Source: Bacteroidales bacterium (GTDB lineage Bacteria; Bacteroidota; Bacteroidia; Bacteroidales; VadinHA17). From it: 6,440 bases of DNA. Positions 1 through 5,861 of the stretch are shown in pieces. Location of the stretch: positions 1 through 6,440 of the forward strand of contig JALOMM010000087.1 in assembly GCA_025455535.1 (NCBI GenBank), read 5' to 3'. The notes beneath the pieces were generated by a model. It was not told the origin of the DNA, did no database searches, and saw only the letters and a program-made list of their open reading frames with translations. The position numbers and the translations under genes are program-made. Each line of letters opens with the position of its first letter. Within the stretch, counting starts at the first letter, position 1.

Positions 1-1479
1 GTCTGCAGGGAGGGGACAACGGCGACCCTGAATCTCGGCGCCGGCAGCTTTGACAGCTACAGCTCGTCACTGATCATCCAGGCAGGAAGCGAAAATGTCT
101 CCGCTAAAGTAAGCCTGTGGGGTGACAAGGGGGAGAACAATTTCATATTCACCAATAATGACGCTCCCTCATCGCCGTCAGAGGAGATAAGGACCAATTC
201 TGCCTCAGCGTCTGCCGGAATAGTCAGCGATCTCTTCCTTAAGATCAGAAAGTCAACCCTGTCAGCTCACCTGTGGCTCAGTGAGGCTAAGCGTGAACTG
301 CCGGGTCCGGTCACAACCGTTCAGCAGGACTTTGGTGAGAAGCAGCATGACGGAGTCCTCAGGAGTGTGGTTAAGTATTCGCTGGCGCCCGGACGGTTTA
401 CAGCAGATATTGTTGCCGGGGAGTCTTATGAGACAAACTCTTACACCAATGAGTCAGCAGGTGTCAACGGTGACAACAGCTCCGTGAACTATACACTGAA
501 GGGGGCATTTGGCTTCAGGGTGAACGATAAATTAGAGCTGACATTTAATGCCGGCGATGAATATCAGGTTGCACAGTCACTGGGCTATGCAGAAACAGTG
601 AAGAGGAACCTGTTCACATCATCGCTCGGGGCCAGGTACAATCCGTTCACCAGGCTCAGGCTTGTACTGCAGGCAAGACAGATGGTCGCCAGCGGTACGG
701 CAACCGATCCTGAACTGACTGCAGGAGGCACCTTTCTGCTGTCAGGTGACGGAAAGAACATTATCAGGGGGGTCATCAGCCGCAATTCCAGGATACCATC
801 CCTCAATGACCTCTTCTGGATGCCGGGAGGCAACAGCGATCTTATACCCGAAACTTCGACCGGGGGAGAAGCTGCTTATTCTTTCTCAGGCACAACTCCT
901 TCAGGAAGGCACAGCACAGTTGATATAACCTTTCATTCATCTGCAGTCAGTAATCTGATTCAGTGGGTGCCGGGAGAATCAGGAATATGGTCGGCAGAAA
1001 ATGTGCGCAGCGTCAGAGTGACAGGAATGGAAAGCAAGGCAGGAATAACACTTCCGCTTGAGAGTGGCAGCGTCAGAACATCACTTAATTATTCATTTAC
1101 CCGGTCAGTGATTCAATCGTCAGACATACAGAATGACAAATCTATAGGCAAGCAGCTGATATACACTCCGCTGCATCATGTGAACGGCAGTGCCGGGTTT
1201 ACATGGCGGTTTGTAAATATCGGAGCTGTAGTCATTTACGAGAGCAAACGGTATACAACCTCAGATAACAGCGAATGGCTGCCCCAGTCATTTCAGGCTG
1301 ATGCAAGCCTCGGAACACAGTTCAGTGCCGGAAGATCAAAAATTGAGGTCGATTTAAAGGCAAACAATATTTTCAATACTCCGTATGAAAGCGTACAAAA
1401 CTATCCGATGCCGCTGAGAAACTATTCAATAAATATGAAAATGACTCTTGGAAACACAGAGAAAAACAGAAACAAATGA
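1..1479 (+). CDS. btuB: TonB-dependent outer-membrane receptor, BtuB-like (5' partial)
   Basis: Outer-membrane beta-barrel transporter, probably for cobalamin or other corrinoids, powered by TonB. The frame is open from base 1 to the TGA at 1477-1479, giving 492 residues of barrel; signal peptide, TonB box and plug domain lie upstream of the window. The GTG at 367 is only an internal valine, not a start. The sequence shows alternating amphipathic strands with Gly/Ser/Asn-rich loops and three family-like stretches: RELPGPV (about 292-312), N-S-R-I-P-S-L-N-D-L-F-W followed by G-N-S-D-L-I-P-E (784-852), and a last-strand region N-N-I-F-N-T-P-Y-E with Y-P-M-P-L-R-N-Y (1363-1428). These resemble BtuB and related siderophore or heme receptors. 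The corrinoid assignment comes from the BtuG-like gene that overlaps it and from the BtuF/BtuC-like genes downstream. An iron-siderophore receptor is the main alternative. The protein carries a short polar tail (GNTEKNRNK) after the terminal strand. Confidence 0.85.
   Translation, partial: VCREGTTATLNLGAGSFDSYSSSLIIQAGSENVSAKVSLWGDKGENNFIFTNNDAPSSPSEEIRTNSASASAGIVSDLFLKIRKSTLSAHLWLSEAKRELPGPVTTVQQDFGEKQHDGVLRSVVKYSLAPGRFTADIVAGESYETNSYTNESAGVNGDNSSVNYTLKGAFGFRVNDKLELTFNAGDEYQVAQSLGYAETVKRNLFTSSLGARYNPFTRLRLVLQARQMVASGTATDPELTAGGTFLLSGDGKNIIRGVISRNSRIPSLNDLFWMPGGNSDLIPETSTGGEAAYSFSGTTPSGRHSTVDITFHSSAVSNLIQWVPGESGIWSAENVRSVRVTGMESKAGITLPLESGSVRTSLNYSFTRSVIQSSDIQNDKSIGKQLIYTPLHHVNGSAGFTWRFVNIGAVVIYESKRYTTSDNSEWLPQSFQADASLGTQFSAGRSKIEVDLKANNIFNTPYESVQNYPMPLRNYSINMKMTLGNTEKNRNK
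1476..1479 (+). promoter_or_regulatory. ATGA stop/start overlap, btuB-btuG
   Basis: The start codon of the lipoprotein gene (ATG 1476-1478) overlaps the receptor's stop (TGA 1477-1479). The preceding 25 bases are A-rich with no Shine-Dalgarno motif, as is usual in Bacteroidota. This arrangement is inferred to couple translation of receptor and surface binding protein. Confidence 0.75.
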
Positions 1480-2507
1480 AAAACCCAATACTGATATCAC
1501 TGCTGATCATCCCTTTTTTATCTTCTTGCGAATCAAAGAACAATGAACCTGATCCTCTCTTCCCGGGCGGGGACGGCTTCTTTATCCTGAATGAAGGGAA
1601 TTTCATGGCCGGTAACGGAAGCATCTCCTTTTACAGTCATGAGACCGCTGATATATATAACGGTCTCTTCGCATCGAAGAACGGCCGGTCACTCGGAGAT
1701 GTTCCCACCTTTATGGCACAGGATGGCTCAAGGGGCTTCATCATCGTCAACAACTCCGGGACCATAGAGGTTATTGACATGAAAACCATGGAGAGCCTGG
1801 CGACAATTAAGGGGCTTGATTCTCCCCGCCGGATGGTCATCGACGGAGAAAAAGCATACGTGAGCAGCCTCTCATCGGATGAGATAACAATAATTAATAT
1901 CGATGACCTCACCGTTGGCGGAACCATAGATGCCGGATGCTGTACGGAGGCTCTTGCTGTATCAGGGAACAGGCTGTTTGCCGCTCACTGGGCCGGGGGG
2001 AACAGCATCAGGGTCATTGACCTGGAAACGGAACAGGTTATCAGGACAATCACAACAGGACTTGAACCAGAGAGCATGGTTCTTGACTGCAACGGCAAGC
2101 TGTGGGTAATATGCACGGGAGGTTACATGAATGAAGAGGTGCCGGGGCTGTACAAAATTAACACAGCCACGCTTGAAATCGAGGCAATGCTGCCGTTCAG
2201 GACCCTGTTTGACAATCCTTCCTCGCTGGCAGTGAATAAAGGGGGTGACACCCTGTTTTACATTGACGAGGGGATAAGGAGGATGCCGGTTACAGCTGTG
2301 GAGTTACCATCTGCACCCTTCATACCTTCTGACGGAAGGCTTCTGTACAAGCTGGCAGTGTCACCATATAACAGCATGATCTGTGTCACTGACGCCATCG
2401 ATTACCAGCAGAAGGGAGACCTGCTTGTATTCAGCAGCAAGGGGATACTTGTTGACACTGAACAAGCAGGGATAATTCCGGGTTATATGTATTGCGTGAG
2501 CGACTAA
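1476..2507 (+). CDS. btuG: BtuG-like surface lipoprotein, YncE/DUF5074 beta-propeller
   Basis: Predicted surface-exposed lipoprotein that captures corrinoid and passes it to the adjacent TonB-dependent receptor, as established for Bacteroides BtuG, a beta-propeller lipoprotein encoded beside btuB. The 343-residue product has a short signal peptide with lipobox L-S-S-C (Cys18), then an acidic/Asn-rich linker (ESKNNEPDP) compatible with surface export. The body is propeller-like: an N-terminal family signature (F-I-L-N-E-G-N-F, then N-G-S-I-S-F-Y) at residues 36-53, N-G-R-S-L-G-D-V at 69-76, and YncE-type blade repeats with I-x-V-I-D or I-x-I-I-N strands near residues 97-101, 137-141 and 178-182, each followed by a T-I or A-T-I step. 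Length fits a single seven-bladed propeller. It overlaps the receptor gene by 4 bases. Odd points are a vicinal Cys pair (155-156) and four further Cys in the mature part. Corrinoid binding is inferred from family and context; a generic YncE-like binding protein is the alternative. Confidence 0.8.
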   Translation: MKNPILISLLIIPFLSSCESKNNEPDPLFPGGDGFFILNEGNFMAGNGSISFYSHETADIYNGLFASKNGRSLGDVPTFMAQDGSRGFIIVNNSGTIEVIDMKTMESLATIKGLDSPRRMVIDGEKAYVSSLSSDEITIINIDDLTVGGTIDAGCCTEALAVSGNRLFAAHWAGGNSIRVIDLETEQVIRTITTGLEPESMVLDCNGKLWVICTGGYMNEEVPGLYKINTATLEIEAMLPFRTLFDNPSSLAVNKGGDTLFYIDEGIRRMPVTAVELPSAPFIPSDGRLLYKLAVSPYNSMICVTDAIDYQQKGDLLVFSSKGILVDTEQAGIIPGYMYCVSD

Positions 2508-2544
2508 GCACTTTTTAACTAATTTTATCGCATAAATAAGAGAA
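2508..2544 (+). other. 37-base intergenic gap, the only non-coding stretch
   Basis: This AT-rich gap between the btuG stop (TAA 2505-2507) and the protease start is the only non-coding sequence in the window. It contains a T-tract at 2512-2516 and a weak 5-bp AT-only hairpin (TTTAT/ATAAA, 2524-2536, 3-base loop). There is no GC-rich stem, so no intrinsic terminator is supported. The 16 bases before the start are A-rich, which is the usual Bacteroidota translation-initiation context. Confidence 0.7.
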
Positions 2545-4722
2545 TTGACCGGGAGAGTATTTATAGCGACCATCGCCCTGCTGTTTTCGGCAGCGTTGTA
2601 CAGCCAGACGGAGTTCCCTGCGGGTGAACCGTTGTTTCCGGATGTGAAGTCATGGCATGAGGTGCCTGTTGATCCGGCGCTGGTTGAAACGATGCGTTCG
2701 ATAGACCAGCCCAAGGATCAGGCCTATCAGTTCGCAATACCTGTGGAGGTGGCGCTCACTCCTGAAAACTCCGGAATGATTGTCACAAGGGGTAACGAGA
2801 CCATTTGGGTATTGCCTCTGTCATCGAAGGGAGCGCTGTCACTTAACCTTATACTGTCACCCTTTAATCTGCCGAAAGGTGCCTATGTCTACATATATGA
2901 CAATGAAAGGAGGGAGGTAAGGGGTGCCTATACGAGCGAGAGCGGAGGCAACACAGGGGTATTGCCTCTTCTGCCGGTTCCCGGAGACAGGATTGTCCTG
3001 GAGTGCCATTTCCCTGGGAAATCGTTCCCGCGTGGCATGATCGGGGTGAAGCAGCTGGGGCATGACTTTGCAGGGTTCTTCAGGCTGGCAGGGGACAAGG
3101 ACGCATACTACGGACGGGCAGGGGACTGTGAGGTAGACATTAACTGCTCAACCAATGCCAATTACCTCAGGGCAGCACGCTCAACTGTGAGGCTCCTTGT
3201 CGCAGGTGTTGAGCTTTGCAGCGGGGTCCTGGTAAATAATACCGGGACAGACTATAAACCCTATGTTCTGACAGCGCAGCACTGTATAGAGAATGCCTCA
3301 CAGGCTGCCAACACGATTTTCGTTTTTAACTACCAGAGCCCGTGGTGCGACGGTCCTGACCTGACAAACCAGCACTCCATTTCCGGCTCGCTGCTGCGAG
3401 CCTCCAACCCTGATGTCGATTTTACTCTTGTAGAGCTCTCTTCATTCCCTTCACTGGTCTTCAGACCCTTCTTTACAGGGTGGGACATAACCCCTGGTGC
3501 ACCGGCAAATACCTATTGTCTTCATCATCCGGAGGGCGATGTCATGAAGATAACCATTGACAGCAACGCTCCGGTATCGTCTGACTACCCCGTCTCCGGG
3601 TATGCGTCAAACAGCTTCTGGCGTATACTGAAGTGGGAGATGGGTACGACAGAACACGGTTCCTCAGGTGCGCCTCTCTTCGACCAGAATGGCAGGCTCC
3701 GCGGAACCCTCACCGGAGGTGCGGCAACGTGCGATATCCCTGAGAACGACTACTATGCCAAGCTCTTAAGGATGTTCAACATAACAACTATCTCTTCCAC
3801 TCACCTGAAGCCATGGCTCGATCCTCTCTCTACAGGTGCCACCGTGGCCAGTGGCCGCGACCCGTATGCATGGAATCTTTCAAATTCAGATACGCTGCAG
3901 AACATTCCGCGAAGTGATGCCGGGCAGACTGATGCATATGCCGGTCCGGGTTTTGGATATTCTACCGGACATAACTCAGACAGCCTGGTCAGGTATGCTG
4001 AATATATCCCGTTCTCAGGTATAGGTGAGATAGCATGGATCAACCTGCGCATCGGTTCAACCTCATACCTCACAACCGGTGACTCGGTCCGCATTTTTGT
4101 CTGGGCAGGAGGCGCTCAGCCAGGAGCTGTCATCGCTTCGAGGAAGATAAAACTCACCGAGGTGAAGAATAATTTCGATCTGGAGGTCGACTTCGGCAGA
4201 ACAGTAACAGTGACGGGACCATATTACGTCGGATATACAATATTTTATAAAAGTAAGATCACCTCTCCCCAGCCTCAGTTTTCGGTTAAACATTCTGCAC
4301 CATACGCCTCCCCGGCACAGAACACTGCCTGGTTCCATAACGGAACGGCATGGAGGCCTTTTACCCAGCATCCGACATTCCCGATGGCTGTTTCACTGGC
4401 GGTAAATGTGATCATGGTTGAGAATTCGATACTGAATGACATTGGGGACGTCATTCCCGATAAAAATTCCCTGAAAGTATTTCCCAATCCTTTTACAAAC
4501 AGCCTCACCTTCAGTGTCACTGACACAAGCGCATCTTCTACCTCACTCACCCTGATCGACCAGGCAGGCAGGGTAGTAAGCTCAACACAGTACAGTAACA
4601 TCTTCCCTGGAGTGCTCACTCTCGAGCTTCCGTCACTGGCACCGGGTGTCTATCATTACAGCATCGTTAATGACAACGTCATGAATACCGGCACTCTGGT
4701 CAAAATTGATTCCAGGCAATGA
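2545..4722 (+). CDS. T9SS-exported lysyl endopeptidase-like serine protease
   Basis: Predicted extracellular trypsin-fold (S1) protease of 725 residues, resembling Achromobacter protease I (lysyl endopeptidase). Order: signal peptide 1-20 (probable cleavage after LYS, before Gln21); beta-rich propeptide about 21-190; catalytic domain about 191-440; unassigned beta-rich domain about 441-625; T9SS type A sorting domain about 641-725, opening with L-K-V-F-P-N-P-F and ending with L-A-P-G-V-Y-H-Y-S-I. The triad is readable: His246 (T-A-Q-H-C), Asp292 (D-V-D-F-T-L-V-E-L), Ser374 (H-G-S-S-G-A-P). Cys195, 201, 225, 247, 268 and 396 match the six cysteines forming three disulfides in lysyl endopeptidase. 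N-Y-Q-S-P-W-C, G-W-D, H-H-P-E and the domain end W-L-D-P-L-S-T-G-A also match. Asp402 aligns with the Lys-specificity Asp225. The start is a TTG: an in-frame stop lies at 2533-2535 and the only other intervening candidate is ATA 2536. The gene ends overlapping btuF by 4 bases, so it appears to be a true operon member. Exact substrate is unknown. Confidence 0.9.
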   Translation: MTGRVFIATIALLFSAALYSQTEFPAGEPLFPDVKSWHEVPVDPALVETMRSIDQPKDQAYQFAIPVEVALTPENSGMIVTRGNETIWVLPLSSKGALSLNLILSPFNLPKGAYVYIYDNERREVRGAYTSESGGNTGVLPLLPVPGDRIVLECHFPGKSFPRGMIGVKQLGHDFAGFFRLAGDKDAYYGRAGDCEVDINCSTNANYLRAARSTVRLLVAGVELCSGVLVNNTGTDYKPYVLTAQHCIENASQAANTIFVFNYQSPWCDGPDLTNQHSISGSLLRASNPDVDFTLVELSSFPSLVFRPFFTGWDITPGAPANTYCLHHPEGDVMKITIDSNAPVSSDYPVSGYASNSFWRILKWEMGTTEHGSSGAPLFDQNGRLRGTLTGGAATCDIPENDYYAKLLRMFNITTISSTHLKPWLDPLSTGATVASGRDPYAWNLSNSDTLQNIPRSDAGQTDAYAGPGFGYSTGHNSDSLVRYAEYIPFSGIGEIAWINLRIGSTSYLTTGDSVRIFVWAGGAQPGAVIASRKIKLTEVKNNFDLEVDFGRTVTVTGPYYVGYTIFYKSKITSPQPQFSVKHSAPYASPAQNTAWFHNGTAWRPFTQHPTFPMAVSLAVNVIMVENSILNDIGDVIPDKNSLKVFPNPFTNSLTFSVTDTSASSTSLTLIDQAGRVVSSTQYSNIFPGVLTLELPSLAPGVYHYSIVNDNVMNTGTLVKIDSRQ
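4719..4722 (+). promoter_or_regulatory. ATGA stop/start overlap, protease-btuF
   Basis: The start of the binding-protein gene (ATG 4719-4721) overlaps the protease stop (TGA 4720-4722). The upstream bases include CAGG but no clear Shine-Dalgarno, so initiation here probably depends on ribosomes finishing the protease gene. This ties btuF expression to translation of the protease. Confidence 0.7.
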
Positions 4723-5861
4723 GGTTGTTATATCTCCTTCCGGCGTCTCTGCTTATAATTCTTTCATGTAATGGCAGAAACAATGCCGGGGTAAGATCAG
4801 CTCAGGAGCAGAAGCCTGCACAGATAATGGCAGCACGGTTCAGTATTGAGGACCAGGACGGCATTGCCAGGCTGGTAATTACTGATCCGTGGCAGAATGC
4901 ATCCGGTGAACGGCTGGTGTATTATCTTGTCCCCGATGGGGTGGTTATCCCTGAGAATGTGCCGCAGGAGGATGTTATCAGAATACCGGTAGAAAGGATG
5001 ATATGCATGTCAACGACACATCTTGCTGTCTTGAGTGCCCTGGGGGCAACTGACGTCATCGCAGGAGCGTCAGGGACAAATCTCGTGTTCGATGCCTCAC
5101 TGGGAAAAGCAATAGAAGAGGGGCGGATACCCGATGTCGGATATGAAGGGAGCCTTGACAAGGAACTTATTGTCTCACTGAGACCTGATCTGCTGATGGC
5201 ATACGGCGTTGGTGCATCATCAGCAGAATACCTTCGCAAACTGTCAGATATGGGAGTGAAGGTAATGTTCAATGCTGACTACCTGGAGGAACACCCGCTG
5301 GCCAGGTGTGAGTGGATAAAGGTCTTTGGTCTCCTGACGGGAAAGAAAGAAAAGGCTGACAGTCTGTACGCAGCAGTATCGGATAACTATCTCCGTCTTG
5401 CTGAAATGGTCAGAATAAGTGCTGAATCAAGGCCTGCAGTTCTCCTGGGAGCACCATGGGAGGATGTATGGTATATCTCGCCGGCAAACTCTTACGTCGG
5501 GAGACTGATAAGTGATGCAGGGGGGCGGTACCTTTTCGATGATCTTGCCGCACCCAATTCGTTGCCATATGCCGTAGAGGCTGTCTTCAGGAGGGCGACA
5601 GAGGCCGATCTGTGGATCAATCCCGGCACTGCGGAAAGCCTTGGCGACATAGCGGCGTATGATCACAGGATGACAAAGCTTCCGGTCTACAAATCAGGCA
5701 ATGTCTGGAATAACAGGAAGAGGATGACACCCGGAGGAGGCAATGACTATTGGGAGTCAGCGGTCGTCAGGCCTGATATCCTTCTGGCCGACTTTATCTC
5801 CATCATTCATCCGGAGCTGCTGCCCGGTCAGCAGCCCTATTATTTCATGAGGCTGAAATGA
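4719..5861 (+). CDS. btuF: BtuF-like ABC transporter substrate-binding lipoprotein
   Basis: Periplasmic cluster-A (PF01497-type) binding protein that delivers corrinoid, or possibly a ferric chelate, to the FecCD permease encoded next. The 380-residue product has a lipoprotein signal ending I-L-S-C (Cys17), so it is membrane-anchored. Residues about 35-90 form an N-terminal beta-strand segment (D-P-W-Q-N then Y-Y-L-V-P) commonly seen in Bacteroidota homologues and absent from the roughly 266-residue E. coli BtuF. The two-lobe fold follows: E-R-M-I-C-M-S-T-T-H-L at 92-102, L-S-A-L-G-A-T-D-V-I-A-G at 105-116, S-L-D-K-E-L-I-V-S-L-R-P-D-L at 145-158, a helix linker C-E-W-I-K-V-F-G-L-L-T-G at 197-208, S-Y-V-G-R-L-I-S-D-A-G-G at 258-269, and a C-terminal R-P-D-I-L-L-A-D at 351-358. 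Glu149 and Glu287 are plausible counterparts of the two glutamates that dock BtuF onto BtuC (inference). It overlaps genes on both sides by 4 bases. Family is sure; the corrinoid substrate rests on context. Confidence 0.85.
   Translation: MRLLYLLPASLLIILSCNGRNNAGVRSAQEQKPAQIMAARFSIEDQDGIARLVITDPWQNASGERLVYYLVPDGVVIPENVPQEDVIRIPVERMICMSTTHLAVLSALGATDVIAGASGTNLVFDASLGKAIEEGRIPDVGYEGSLDKELIVSLRPDLLMAYGVGASSAEYLRKLSDMGVKVMFNADYLEEHPLARCEWIKVFGLLTGKKEKADSLYAAVSDNYLRLAEMVRISAESRPAVLLGAPWEDVWYISPANSYVGRLISDAGGRYLFDDLAAPNSLPYAVEAVFRRATEADLWINPGTAESLGDIAAYDHRMTKLPVYKSGNVWNNRKRMTPGGGNDYWESAVVRPDILLADFISIIHPELLPGQQPYYFMRLK
5858..5861 (+). promoter_or_regulatory. ATGA stop/start overlap, btuF-btuC
   Basis: The permease ATG (5858-5860) overlaps the binding-protein stop (TGA 5859-5861). 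Two further in-frame ATGs follow at 5867 and 5870; the overlapping one is preferred because it repeats the ATGA pattern of the other two junctions, but the later ones cannot be excluded. Confidence 0.65.

Noticed and set aside
367..1479. Receptor gene starting at GTG 367
   Set aside because: The same frame is open and barrel-like from base 1, so 367 is an internal valine and the gene is cut by the window edge.
2492..2527. Possible Bacteroidota promoter (TTG at 2492-2494 and TAATTTTA at 2520-2527, compare TAnnTTTG) ahead of the protease gene
   Set aside because: The last consensus base is missing, the 25-base spacing is longer than usual, and the 5' leader would be only about a dozen bases. 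In AT-rich sequence this match is weak.
2524..2536. AT hairpin before the protease as a terminator
   Set aside because: The stem is five A-T pairs only and lacks a following T-tract, so it is too weak for intrinsic termination.
2807..2969. 13-base direct repeat gggtattgcctct at 2807-2819 and 2957-2969
   Set aside because: Both copies are in frame and encode V-L-P-L within separate strands of the protease propeptide. Flanks differ, so chance or a loosely repeated strand pattern explains it.
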